A stretch of 64,000 nucleotides of DNA, from positions 62,001-126,000 of the forward strand of contig JAYEVH010000141.1 in NCBI GenBank assembly GCA_036346255.1, in the 5' to 3' direction. Source of the DNA: Ampelocalamus luodianensis. Lineage: Eukaryota > Streptophyta > Magnoliopsida > Poales > Poaceae. Both the position numbers and the translations under genes were made by a program. Below, piece after piece: positions 36,736-48,821 of the stretch (within the stretch, counting starts at the first letter, position 1; each line of letters starts with the position of its first letter). The notes under the pieces are model-generated. The model was not told where the DNA came from. It did no database searches and saw only the letters and a program-made list of their open reading frames with translations.

Positions 36736-38733
36736 TGTTAGATTAATCTTGTTATTTTGTATTTGTCACACGTTTAGATGTGTTCACGTGTCAGTACATT
36801 GTAATATTATGGCTCATAGTTTGTACCAGACGTGTCACATGTGTATGTGACCATCATGCATTGTATTGCATGTAGGTGAATTGGTCAAGCACATGTTGTT
36901 GTGCACGTTGTGTTCATTGCATAAGAATCGGTCTAACCTGTTAGTGGACGAGTGTTTTGTGTGTTTGCTAGATATGCATTACGTCATCAAGTTGTTGCTT
37001 AGTACGTTAGAACAAAGAAAATACACAGAAGATGTAAGACTGTCCCTGTGTCCCGAGTGTGGTGTTCGTCTTCCTTGTGTTCGCGTGTGTATCTTCTTGT
37101 GTGTGTTCCAAGGGAGAAAGAAGATGAGTGAGTTTTCTCCAAGAGTTGGGCCAACATTTGGTATCAGAGTAGGGTTGTGCAACGTCGAGCAAAGCCGGAA
37201 GCGGCGCACTGGGCCTCGGGCACGGTGACACATGAATGCGGCATCCGGCGGGGCATCGGGTACAGATGCATGGCAAACAGCAAGTGCACGACAGGGCGCG
37301 CAAGTGGCGTGATGCAGTGTGCGATGGCGTGTGTGCGGCTGCAGCTGCGTGACCGACGCCTGCACGGTGCATGCGGCTCTGTGACAAGGAGGAGCCTACA
37401 CATCGGTGTAACGCAAGATGAGTTACGTGTTGTCAAGGTGAAAGCGTTGTGTTGGCACTAGGCAGTTATGGTGCTGTATTTGCGTGTCGTGTGAGTTGTG
37501 TTCACGAGCGTGATGTGTGACTTCTTGTAAGTGTGTGTCCAAGTGCTTATGTGTGTAAGATTTGGTGCAAGTCTCCGTCGCTGGCGGCGAAGAGGTGACA
37601 ACGATGGTGTGGAGGCCATCATTGCAAGTAGAGCCGAGGTCATCGAGGTCGGAGTCACCGGCAAGTTGTGTCACCAGCGGCGAAGGGTGGAGGAGGTGCG
37701 TCTCCCCAATACCCATTACTAACGAGCATCGACGCCGTCAAAGCCGATGGCGTCGACGACAACTGGCTTGACAAGAAGCCATTGGCGGCCATCTCCGTGC
37801 CTTGCCAAGAAGAATGGCCTTCGATTTGGAATATGCAACAAGATTAAGGGGTTGATTGTTAGAATAATCTTGTTATTTTGTATCTGTCACATATTTAGAT
37901 GTGCGGTGTCGTATTTGCGTGTGCTGTGTGAGTTATATATGTTCACGAGCACGATGTGTGACTTTTTCTAAGTGTGTGTCCAAGCGCTCACTTGTGTAAG
38001 ATTTGGTACGAGTCTCCGTCGCTGTCGAGATGCGTCACTGGTGGCAAAGAGGTGACAACGATGGTGTGGAGGCCATCGTTGCAAGAAGAGCCGAGGTCGT
38101 CGAGGTCGGAATCATCAGCAAGTTGTGTCACCAGCGGTGAAGGGTGGAGGAGGTGCATCTCCCCAATACCCATTACCGACGAGCACCGACACCGTCAAAG
38201 CCGATGACGTCGATGACAACCGGCTTGACAAGATGCCATTGGCGGCCATCTCCGTGTCTTGCCACGAAGAACAACCTTCTATTTGGAAGATGCGACAAGA
38301 TTAAGGGGTTGATTGTTAGATTAATCTTGTTATTTTGTATTTGTCACACGTTTATATGTTTTCTTGTGTCAGTACATTGTAATGTTATGGCTCATAGTTT
38401 GTACCGGACGTGTCACATGTGTATTTGACTATCATGCATAGTGTTGCATGTAGGTGAATTGGTCAAGCACACATTGTTGAGCACGTTGTGTTCATTGTGT
38501 AAGAATCGGTCTAACCTGTTAGTGGACCGAGTGTTTTGTGTGTTTGCTAGATATGCATTACGTCATCAGGTTGTTGCTTAGTACGTTAGAATAGAGAAAA
38601 TACACAGAAGATGTAAGACTGTTCCTGTGTCGCAAGTACGGTGTTCATCTTCCTTGTGTTCCGACGTGTATCTTCTTGTGTGTTCCAAGGGAGAAAGATG
38701 ATGAGTGAGTTTTCTCCAAGAGCTGGACCAACA
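36736..38733 (+). mobile_element. Non-autonomous copia-like LTR element with rearranged interior, 2.0 kb
   Basis: The LTRs at 36736-37156 and 38314-38733 (about 420 bp, TGTTAGATTA..CCAACA) are flanked by the exact duplication CCCAT (36731-36735 and 38734-38738). TTTGGTATCAGAG at 37157 is the primer site and ATTAAGGGGTTGAT before the right LTR is the polypurine tract. The interior carries no gag or pol. It contains two copies of one segment (37470-37856 and 37904-38313), separated by a tract and the first 47 bases of an LTR (37857-37903). Mobility would need enzymes from elsewhere. The short ORFs here have no domains. Confidence 0.9.
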
Positions 38734-39579
38734 CCCATATCGCTTAGTGTACAGGGACCCCGAGCCCTATGTGCGTCACTTCTGGCGCTAGCTAGACCTT
38801 CCCGTCCCACGGCGTGACGGTGTCAGTGTACTGGGCGCCGTTCCTTGCCAGGGCCACAGGAAAGCCGGAGAACTACAGCATGCCCTACAACCTGGTGTAC
38901 CTCGAGGTGCTCGGCGACCGGTGGGAGGCCGACGCCGACACAATGGACGTGGCGGTGCTCTCTGCGGGCCTCTGGTTCTGGACCCCTACCGCGTACCACA
39001 ACGGCAGCCAGGTGATCGGCATGCACCTCCACTCCGAGCTCAACCACACGGACATCGACTTTCTCTCGCCATTCCGAGGGGTGTACCGGATGTCGGTGGA
39101 TCGGCTGAGCTCCGGCCGGCCACGAACCGTGGTGTTGGCCACCTTCTCCACGAATCGCTTCGAAGGCAAGGCGTTCGACGACCTCACAGCGTGCACGAGG
39201 GAGTCATACAAGGAGGGGGAGAAGGAGCTGGGTAGCCTTGAGAAGGAGCTGAGGAGCATCGTCTTCGAGGAGGCGAAGGCCGCGGTGGCGAGGAACGGTG
39301 GTGGGGATGGTGGGGTGAGGTTTGAAGTGTTGGATGTGACGAAGTTGGCATCGATGTGACCAGACGGGCACCCCGGTCCGTACATGCCCCGCGACCCGTT
39401 TGCGAACGGCGTGCCAGAGCGGCTGCACACCAATTGCCTCCACTTCTGCTTGTCCGGGCCGGTCGACATGTTCAACGAGATATTGCTGCAGATCCTCATG
39501 AAGAGGTGATGAAATGAGTGCGTCCCTACTATTCACTACTACAAAACAGGCTATAGAAGACACCCCATCACAGACGGGT

Positions 39580-40025
39580 TAATTTGAATCCGTGCGTGTT
39601 GGGTCTGATAGCGCAGCATTTGCTTTGCCGGTCTATCATGAGCGGTTCTTACTAGTAACCGTCGTGATATATGATTATCACGAGCGGTTTATATACGAAA
39701 TGCGTCGCGAAATATCCTGAGCGATTCTATTTATGAACCGCTCGTGATAATCCCCATATCACGCACGGTTTATAAATAGAGCGCTGTGATATTTCCTGAC
39801 GTTTCGTACATAAACCGTGCGTGATAATCTCATATCACGCACGGTTTATTAATAGAGCCGTCAGGATATGTCACGACGGTTTTGTATATAAACCGCTCGT
39901 GATAATCTCCGTATCACGACGGTTCATAAAGAGCACTGTCGTGACATATCCTGACGGTTTTATTTATAAACCGTCAGTGATATATACTATCACAGACAGT
40001 TCATATTTGGAACCGTCGTGATATT
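39580..40025. repeat. Left subterminal repeat array of the CACTA element
   Basis: About ten units of the form ATCACGCACGGTTTAT paired with ATAAACCGTCGTGATA occur head to head and tail to tail. In CACTA elements such motifs bind the TNPA-type protein and bring the two ends together. Confidence 0.85.
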
Positions 40026-40097
40026 CTCGCGCTATAAATACCTTGAGTACCCCCGCCCATTCCCATTTGAGCGCCACCGGATAAAAACCCATGCACA

Positions 40098-40222
40098 CGA
40101 CAGAGAGAGAGGGGAGGAGAAGGAGAGGAGAAAGGGAGGAGAAGGAGAGGAGAAAGGGAAGGAGAAGAGAAAGAGAGGAGAAAGGGAGGAGAAGGAGAGG
40201 AGAAAGGAGGAGACAAAGAATC
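40098..40222. repeat. Purine-only GAGGAGAAAGG-type tract
   Basis: About 120 bases of almost pure purine on the plus strand with repeats of GGAGAAGGAGAGGAGAAA. It sits between the left array and the transposase gene, where the promoter or leader would be. It is low-complexity DNA, not coding. Confidence 0.75.
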
Positions 40223-40550
40223 GGAATAGATCGATTTGGTATTTTCGTCGTGAGCTCCGAGGGTAATATTCTTTATAACCCAATCGAGATATGGTAGAAT
40301 ATGCTAAGCATCGCGTGTATAAGAGTCGAAGTGGGAGTAAACTTTTGTATCCGATGTAAGGGAATATAGTAATATTTTTCATTTGGTAGTTGGAATAATA
40401 TTAAAGTTTCGTGAGGGGAAGGAAATGGAGAGAGAGCGGTTGAGAGAGATTTTATTAATCTAATTTGACACTATATATTTTGTTACATGTGTAGCGTAGA
40501 TGGACCAAACTGGATGTATGGTGTGAACAGTGTGAGTCAAGAGTACATTA

Positions 40551-43500
40551 ATGGCGTGGTTGCTTTTAGAAGAGCCACGAGCGGGATATGTTGAAAAAGG
40601 GATAAAATATATGTCTTGTCCATGCATTGATTGCGATAATCAAGATGTTTACCAACTCGCGCGAGATAGAAGCACACTTGATTCAAGGGTTTCAAAAAGG
40701 TATACATGTTGGACGATCCACGGTGAAGAGCGGCAGGAAGTTAGTAATAACGACATCGCCGAGGAAGTCAACGATATGCCGGATGTCAACGATATGCCGG
40801 ATGTAGACTGTTCTTTTGATGAGGATAGGTCACACGATGACAATCTGGATCAGATGCTACGCGATGCAGAAGAGAACTACAGTGAGAGAGAGTTTTGTAA
40901 ATTCGAGCGCTTTAATGGAGGACTCGGTGAGACCTTTGTTCCCTGGCGCAAGCCGGAATATACAAGGTTGTCAACCGTGATTGAACTGCTTAAATTAAAA
41001 GCAAGCAATGGTTGGTCTGATAAGAGTTTCACGGCGTTGTTAGGTCTCCTAGCGGACATTCTTCCGGAGGGAAACGTGTTGCCCAACACCGCCTACCAAG
41101 CAAAGAAGGTTCTTTGTCCATTGGGAATGGAAGTAGAAAGAATACATGCATGTCCGAACGATTGTATCCTCTATCGTAAAGAGTATGCAGACATGCATGT
41201 ATGTCCCATGTGCAAAGCATCCCGATACAAGCGTCAGAATACTTCTAAGTTGAAGCAAGGACCTCCTGCTAAGATGTTGTGGTATCTGCCTGTGATCCCA
41301 CGTTTGAAGCGTTTATTTGCGAACTCAAAAGAGGCAAGATTGGTGCGTTGGCACTTAGAGGACCGTAAGAAAGATGGAAAGCTAAGACACCCTGCTGATT
41401 CTGCTCAGTGGAGAAACTTCGATCGGAGGTTCAAGAGTTCGTCTGCAGAACCAAGGAACATAAGGTTAGGTTGAGTACAGATGGAATGAATCCTTTGGGT
41501 AACATGAGCAGTCGACATAGCACCTGGCCTGTGAATCTATGTATGTACAACCTTCCTCCTTGGCTGTGTATGAAGCGGAAGTACATTTTGATGTCACTAC
41601 TTATCCAAGGGCGAAACAACTGGGAATGATATTGATGTGTACCTAGCACCATTTTGGAAGATCTTGTGACACGTGGAACGAAGGGGTGCAGTATGGGATG
41701 CGTACAAACGAGAGAACTTCACTTTACACGCCATGTTGTTCGCACCATCAATGATTTTCCCGCCTGGGTAACTGTCGGGCTTCGTACAAAAGGAGCCAAA
41801 GCTTGTCCGCACCGCTTAGATGCTACAGAGAGTATATGGCTAAACAACTCACGCAAAAGCGTGTACGCTACGCCACCGTAGGTTCCTTCCTGTGAGTCAC
41901 CCATACGGAAGATGAAGAAACAATTCGACGGAAATAAGGAGGACGGTTCGGCTCAAGGGCTTTTAGAGGAAAGATGTCTATGATATGGTTAAGGATATCG
42001 ATGTTGTGCTTGGGAAGGGACGCCAATTAAGAACCCGTCGAAGAACATCCGGAAGAAGCGGTCAATTTTTGGGACTTGCCTTATTGGGAGCACTTAGAAG
42101 TTCGCCATCGCATCGACGTCATGCATGTGGAGAAGAATGTATGTGATAGCTTGATTGGTCTCTTCTTGAACATTAGTGGCAAAACAAAGGATGGTGTTAA
42201 CGCACGGAGAGACTTGGTCGATATGAACATAAGGACCGAGTTAGCACCGCAAGAGATCGATACAGATTTAACGTATTCTCCCACTTGCTTACACTCTGCC
42301 CAAGGCCGAGAGATATGAATCGTGCGAGCTTGCATGGTGTGAAAGTCCGTCTCGTTACTCGCTAACATTAAGAAACTTGTTTCTATGCAAGATTTGAAAT
42401 TAATTGGTATGAAGTCGCATGATTGTCATGTCTTGATGACACAAATGTTTCTGTTGCAATTAGGAGTATCTTGCCGAACAAGGTCCGAGTAGCAATCTTG
42501 AGGTGTGTTATTTCTTCAACTCAATTGCTCGTAAGGTCATCGATCCCCAAGGACTAGATGCTCTACAGCCGAGGTGGTGACGACTCTATGTCATCTTGAG
42601 ATGTATTTCCCTCCGTCATTTTTCGATATCATGGTCCATCTCATTGTTCACCTTGTGAAAGAGATAAAGATATGCGGCCCTGTGTTCCTACGTTATATGT
42701 ACCCGTTCGAGAGGTACATGGGAATTCTCAAGTCCTACGTACGGAATCAATCTCGACCGGAGGGCAGCATCATCGAAGGTTATGCAACGGAAGAGGTCAT
42801 TGAGTTCTGCGTCAACTATATGGCTCAGGTGGATCCGATAGGTGTGCCTCTTTCTCATCATGAGGGGAGACTTGATGGTATCGGGACCATCGGAAGGAAA
42901 CCAATCACTCCCGATCTGGATACATACGCTCAAGCCCATTTCATGGTCTTGCAACACATGACCGAAGTGTCCCCGTACATCGACGAGCACAAAGACATGG
43001 TACGCCAACGTAATCCAAACGGTCGGAGGTTTGGATCATGAGAGAGCACAACCGTCGGTTCAACGGATGGTTAAAGGTGCGAATCACTGGGAGGTCATCA
43101 AGTGATGATATATTGCTATGGTTGGCACAAGGGCCACAATTTACAATTGTCACATGGCAAGGATATGACATAAATGAGTACACATTTTATACGACAGCTC
43201 GGGATAGGAAGAGCACAGTCCAGAACAGCGGTGTCCGCATAGATGCATTCAGTACCGATGGGCTGAGGAGCTCGTACTATGGGCAAATAGAGGAGATATG
43301 GGAGCTCGACTACGTGCTTTTCAAGATCCCCCTATTTCGGTGCCGTTGGGTCCATCTTCCACAGGTGAAGGTTGACAAGTACGGCGTCACTACCGTGGAC
43401 CTTGAACGTGTCGGATACAAAGACGAACCATTCGTACTGGCTAATCAAGTTGTTCAAGTATTCTATGTAACCGACCCGGCAAATAAGAAACGTCACGTAG

Positions 43501-43652
43501 TTCTTCATGGAAAAAGAAGGATTGTCGGAGTTGAGAATGTAGTGGACGAGGAAGAATACAATCAATTTGACGAGTTGCCTCCTTTCGGAGATGGCATCAG
43601 GCTCGACGAAGAACCCAGTGAGGAAGCTAGCTATATGCGCCGATCATCATGA
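40551..43652 (+). pseudogene. TNP2-type CACTA transposase
   Basis: A 307-codon frame (40551-41474) begins with a transposase-associated domain (CPCIDC, RYTCWTIHGE) and continues through PNDCILYRKEY and CPMCKASRYK. In the next frame come NPLGNMSSRHSTWPV, YNLPPWLCMKRK and DIDVYL (41480-41645), then LPYWEHLEVRHRIDVMHVEKNVCD (42070-42145, written here in parts: PYWEHLEVRH, IDVMHVEKNVCD), the wording of the TNP2 catalytic core. A DUF4218 region (42574-43041, PPSFFDIMVHL, RYMYPFERYM) and a DUF4216 region (43038-43652, YGQIEEIWELDY) follow. TNP2 cuts the element ends. The frame changes at about 41470, 41650 and 42320 may be introns, errors or decay. Confidence 0.85.
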
Positions 43653-43904
43653 AGGGCTATATTTTCATTAAGATTTTAATCCATTGTAATTAATTTATTC
43701 TATAACATCATGTGTTATGGACTTGTAATCTCTCATATATTTTGATATTGATGTCAATGTGGACGTTCATCGAATCGACAATTGGTTTTGAAGTAAAATG
43801 TGTTATGAGCTTGTCTTCATATATACTTGTCACGTGTTTTGTCATCTCTCATATATGTGGATATTGATGTTCATTGTCACGAGTTCATTGTAATTGATAA
43901 TTGT

Positions 43905-44190
43905 TCGAGCTATCACGAGACGGTTCTATTATATAACCGTCAGGATAATGAATCACGACGATTCTAATATAGAACCGTCGTGATATGAGATTATCTCGAG
44001 CGGTTGTATTTAAGAACCGTCTGTGATATCCACAACATGACGGTTCTAGACACAAACCGTGCGTGATATCCCACAACACAATCGGTTTAAATAAGGCCGT
44101 CGTGATATGGAACGTATCACAAACGGTTATTAGATAGAGCCGTTTATGATTACCTATCAAAGACGGTTTTATTAAATAACCGTCTGTGAT
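43905..44190. repeat. Internal third array of subterminal-type repeats
   Basis: Five or more pairs of the terminal-type unit (for example ATCACGACGATTC with GAACCGTCGTGATA) lie between the two gene blocks. No CACTACTACAAAA terminus or target duplication is seen at its borders. It may be a remnant of an older element end, or an internal binding region. Confidence 0.8.
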
Positions 44191-44420
44191 AGCCTCTTAT
44201 AAGGTGGAAACCGCTAGGTTTTCTCACTCGTCCCTTCCTCTCCCGCACTTCGAGTTTATCGCGCGCTCCTTTGCCTCCTCTAGGGCTCCCGTTCACCGCC
44301 GCCTCCGACCTCGACACCGCCGCTCCCGACCTCGGCGCCGCCGCTCCCGACCTTGGCACCCCCGACCTCGACGCCCCCGACCTCGGCGCCCCCCACACCG
44401 GCGCCCCCGACACCGCCGCC

Positions 44421-44760
44421 TCCGACCTCGGCGACCGACACTAGGTTGTGCTCTTACTCGTCACCTCCTCTCCCTCGCACCTCCCTTGCTCTGTGATGGG
44501 TTCTGTTGATGCTCTGTGATGGGCTCTGTGATGGGTCCGACCTCGGCGACCGACACTAGGTTGTGCTCTTACTCGTCACCTCCTCTCCCTCGCACCTCCC
44601 TTGCTCTGTGATGGGTTCTGATCATGCCTTGTTGATGCTCTGTGATGGTTCTGATGATGCCTTGTTCATGCTCTGTGATGATCTCTGTTGATGCTCTGTG
44701 ATGGGTTTGATGCTCTGTGATGGGTTCTGATGATGCCTTGTTGATGCTCTGTGATGTAGT
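44421..44760. repeat. 115-bp duplication and CTCTGTGATGGGTT repeats
   Basis: TCCGACCTCGGCGACCGACA begins at 44421 and at 44536, a 115-bp offset. It is followed by repeats of CTCTGTGATGGGTTCTGATGA to about 44760. The preceding 44280-44440 is a proline/arginine-codon-like GC repeat. The block precedes the second gene of the CACTA element and appears non-coding. Confidence 0.7.
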
Positions 44761-45623
44761 CAAAATCTGAAATCATATAGATATTTACAAACAGACTTGA
44801 GCTCTTGTACTCTTTGTTTTGCAGTTATAGCGGAATTAAGATACACTTGTATGTTTTCTGTGATGATAGCCGAAATCTGAAATCAAATAGATGATTAGAA
44901 ACAGGACTTGAGCTTAAGCATATTTTTATTCTCAATCTGTCAATTAGGCTTATTGTTGATATAAATTTGTGAATTATTCTGAAGATATATGATTAGATGT
45001 TCTGTTTATAGAATGCTTTATGTGTTGTAGTTTGAGCTCAAGATCTGTTTTGTAATTATCTAAATTGATTGGTGAAGAGATTTTGACAGAGGACTAAGAT
45101 TGCAAAGACTATGTCTTATGCAATTTGTCAACTGAGAGCAATTTGTCAGCAAAAAATGCATTTGAGGGTTCGTTTTGATTGCCATGGCATCTTAACTGCA
45201 ATTGTATGTGATCTTTGAGGGTTCATTTAACTGCAATTGCCTGTGATCTTTCTGTAATAGCTTATGTGTTTAGTCGCTCAATTATGCTCATTTGAGGATG
45301 CAACATTGTGCCCATACATTAATATTAATTGTTTTCATGGAGAAATCATGTTGTTAGGAAGCAATGTGGTGTCAGTGTGTTGAATTTTTATCAATAGGTG
45401 ACCTCTTTTGTTGTCTGTTTGCAAAGCATCTAGTTGTTGAACATTGCTTTAGGGTGCTTTGTTGAGTTATTACACTAGATCATTCCATTGTTTGCATTAA
45501 TAAGAAAAGAATGCTCACCACATCTTTTGGTATCAATCGGTTTGTTTTCTTGGTGTGCTTAACCCTCGCCCGGCCGGGTAGTAATATATCTCAAACTAAT
45601 TATATAGATAGCAAGTAAGCGAG
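44761..45623. other. CACTA interior, no gene seen
   Basis: AT-rich spacer between the repeats and the second gene block. It may hold leader exons or an intron, but no coding sequence is supported. Confidence 0.4.
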
Positions 45624-46750
45624 ATGGCGAGGCACCATCTTCCCGCCGCCGACGCCGCAGATTGCAGAGGCACCATCTTCCCACCGCCGCCGACGCCGCA
45701 TGAGGCGACAATGACACGAAGCGAGATGGCAGAGGAGAATCGAAGATGCTTGTGGGCCGACCGGTCATCACGGAGGTTAGTCGGCTTGGGGTCCCTCTGC
45801 GTCCCAAGAGCTCGTGGCGCAGATTCCGACCATGTGCGGGATACTTGCAAGGAAACGGGTCCCCATCACCACACCAAGGTGGAAGGATCGACGAAAGAAG
45901 CGAGAGGCGCTGTGGACAGAACTATTACAAAGTTCACTATCCCGTATGCGGATATGGCACGCGTGGAACGGACGGCGATGCTCACGATCGATAAATCGTG
46001 GAGGTCGTTCAAGAGCATTCTTGTCACGGCACGTGAACACGGGTCGACGCCTTCGCGCAATCACGAATTCTGACGCAGAAACATGGGACGCCTTTGTTGC
46101 TATGAAGACGACGCTGAATTTAACGAGCAAAGTGCGGCACACAAAGCTCTCGCACACGAAACACTCATCCGCATTGCACTCGCAACCGCTGGATACGCAG
46201 GAAAATATGATGAATGGGCGGCGGAGGACAACGTTTTTCGATGTCACGCACCCGCGTTCCCTAGCCCGTTAAAAGCGAGGGCAAAAGTCTCGTCTTCGAA
46301 GCATCTCTTTCACAAACCGCAGACGAGAAAGTGTCTCAACGTTTGGTAAGTATGTCGAACTACCTAGTTAATAACTCCATATATAACTTCATAGTATCTA
46401 TAATAACATGATGACTTCTTGCAGCGTGAATTGTCCGCCCAAACTTCCCAAGGCTCCTTCCATGTAGACAGGAGAAGGATATACTCTCACACCACGGGAA
46501 ACAAGGAACACCGGGTCGCACGCGAGGTCTTGGGGTTACCGTACCATGGAGTCATGGATTCGCAGACGACTCATGCGCATCATGGGAGTAGGAAGAGATC
46601 TAAGGCCGAAGCGTGAGGACCGGTTCGCATGCATGGTGAACATTTTGAAGGAAAGTCGGCAGCATTGCAGATCAATTGAATCAACTCTCGGCCAGCAGCG
46701 ATGCAAGCCGCCCGTTAATTTGGGAGCAGTCCCCGCCGACATCGAGTAGC
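45624..46750 (+). pseudogene. Plant transposase (Ptta/En/Spm-like) gene block of the CACTA element
   Basis: A 149-codon frame (45624-46073) starts within GC-rich DNA and contains TITKFTIPYADMARVERT. The following frames (46083-46349) hold ALAHETLIRIALATAGYAGKYDEWAAED-like wording (parts: HKALAHETLI, AGYAGKYDEW), preceded by ETWDAFVAMKTT at 46075-46110. WxxFVxxxxxPEF..GYAG is the pattern of the plant transposase domain found with CACTA transposons, thought to bind the subterminal repeats. Two or more frameshifts and probable introns (after 46345 and near 46420) separate the parts. The exact start and exon plan are not resolved. Confidence 0.65.
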
Positions 46751-47639
46751 GCGCGCCCACGCATAATTCGGACATGACGATGTCCATTACCGATAGACGA
46801 GATCAAGGTAATGTACATGTATGGAATGCAGCAAAGATAGACCTATAGGACACTTTAGCTAATTATGTATCGTTTTGTAGGAGCCGGCGGCCCTGCAAGC
46901 TCGTAGTGAGGTTAGTTGGGTCCATTTCTATTGAGGCCGCGCGGGGATGGTGCATCCATACCGGGGAAGAGGCGATGCAAAGACGGTGTCTGTGGCGCAG
47001 GTTACGCCAGGTGGAGGTGGACATGGTACATGAACATTTCATGGCCGTCCCGCTAGAGATTCGCCGAATGAAGAGATCACAACACTAGGGGATGCCGTGT
47101 ACGTTTTATCCAATGGCCCAAGAAGGACATCGCCTTGACCCAGCGAGCTGCGATCTCAACACGACCATTCCTCTCCAACGGACCCTCCATGACTCCACCT
47201 CATATTTCGTCTCGTAAGGCCACCTTTTCGGTTCCCTTGGAGAAGACATCGAAGGAACAAGAAAAGCGTGTCACCGATCGGGTCCCGAGTCGTCTCGCAA
47301 GAAGACGCGCCAATGCTTAAGACCAAATCGGCGCCCCTCAAGTCCGGCAAGTCGGGAATATCCATGAAGTACATCCTCGGAAAACCGTTGTGCTCCCCGC
47401 AGATTAGGGCGTCTTTGGATATGCTTGTCGCTTTGCATGCCCGGTACTTGGATAGGACCCAAAAGGAGGGTGCGATCATCGAATCACCGTCCGATACGAG
47501 GATAAGCATTTCTTCAACGGACGAACCACTTCGTCGTGGGCTTCAACGACCTATATGACCTATTCAACCTCGTTGGCCTTGACGCCGCTTCTACGATGTT
47601 GGACACCGTAAGTGCATACAATCAAGTTCTACATTCACG

Positions 47640-48620
47640 TAATACCGATAAATATCACAACTCATTTCTTATGTACAGATACATGATGAAAAATGTCCGG
47701 GGCTGGAAAGAACCGGTGGGTTTCCTCGACCCACATGTGGTATCATTGCAAACCATCCAAACAGACTCGTCCTTCGTTGAGAAATACATAACACAGGCAT
47801 TGCTTCACGCCAGAACACGAAGTACATCGTGGTGCCCTACAACCGAGGGTAAGTGTCACTACTTGCTCTACTTTATACGCAAAGACGAACTCAGGTTTAA
47901 TGACTATAGTGACATACATGAGTAGGTACCACTGGATCCTTTTAGTCATCATACCAAAGAGGAACCATGTGATATACCTTGATTCCCTAATCCACAACAA
48001 CCACGACTTCAGCATTCTAGGAGGAATACTCGACATGTATGCTCATTTCCTTCATACATAACTCTATTTTAGTCTTCATTAGTTTGAAATGGTCGAGGAT
48101 AAATTTTTGGAATCATGTAGGTCGTTCATCGACTATGTTGCCAACAAAGGAATATACGATGGAAAGAGCGCCCAACTAACACACAGGACAAAATTTCCGG
48201 TACGCGCTATAATACGATAATCCTATATCATACTTCATAATAACGCATCTCGAACTGATATATGTAATTCTATTTTTGCGATCGCTTGAAAGAAAAAATG
48301 ATGAGTTATGTGCAATCTACGTTTGCCATCATATGGACCAAATCATTAGAGCTAGGAAGAAGGATCCCGAGGTTTGTGAATCTCCAAATAATTATTTTCT
48401 AATTATAAAATTAAATATATATGCATAACACTTTACTCTTGCTAGCGACAGGGTTTGAATATAGAATTAGATGGACTCGTTGATAATGAGATTAGGGACA
48501 TTCGAGGGAAGCTCTGCGGCTTTATCATACGAGAGATAATTAAGGACACCGAGAATTTCACTCATTGCCGATCGAGCGCATCACCCTGCGGCACTTCTCA
48601 ACCACCTGCAAACAATTGAC
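47640..48620 (+). pseudogene. C48/Ulp1-like cysteine protease region in the CACTA element
   Basis: Exon-like pieces read YRYMMKNVRGWKEPVGFLDP (47671-47730), then YHWILLVIIPKRNHVIYLDS (47930-47990), SFIDYVANKG (48120-48150), ELCAIYVCHHMDQII (48300-48350) and GKLCGFIIREIIKDTE (48508-48555). HW, D in YLDS and C in ELCAIYVC match the His-Asp-Cys order of Ulp1/SENP-type (peptidase C48) proteases, which cleave SUMO-like proteins. The gaps have intron-like borders (GTATGC near 48036, TTGCGATCGC before 48280). Such domains recur in plant transposons. The role in transposition is unknown. The exon plan is my reading, not certain. Confidence 0.65.
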
Positions 48621-48821
48621 TCAATTGTAATCCAATTTATTTTGTAACAATACTTGAACAAATGTGATCTTTTGTAATTTATTTTGAGTAATGATCAGAT
48701 TCAGTTTGTCGACAATTGATTATCTGTGATGTATCTATTTTTTTGTATGCTTGTTTTCAGAGGGCATGGCTAGCAATTCCTGAGGCTAGCCAAAAATCAG
48801 AAAAAATGTAGTTAGTTTAAT

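Larger units (their letters stand above)
35944..39509 (+). pseudogene. Broken TBL copy, inverted relative to the intact gene
   Basis: The copy aligns with the intact TBL gene from about codon 44 of exon 1 (35944) through the intron (GTATGTAATT at 36041; GTCGCAG before exon 2 near 36131) to the stop at 39507-39509. It lacks the start codon and membrane anchor. A one-base loss after SCDY shifts the frame, another follows NQAES near 36705, TAG appears after FWR near 38790, and TGA replaces an Arg codon near 39358. The catalytic DCLH reads NCLH. The coding sequence is also interrupted by a hAT MITE (36357-36653) and a copia-like element (36736-38733). It cannot make a TBL protein; a transcript could pair with the intact gene's mRNA. 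Confidence 0.93.

Noticed and set aside
39580..40025. CRISPR-like spaced repeats
   Set aside because: Units are inverted pairs of variable spacing at transposon ends in a plant genome; they are CACTA subterminal repeats.
44186..44509. 107-codon Arg/Pro-rich ORF
   Set aside because: It is a translation of a short GC-rich repeat just after the internal array; no coding signal.
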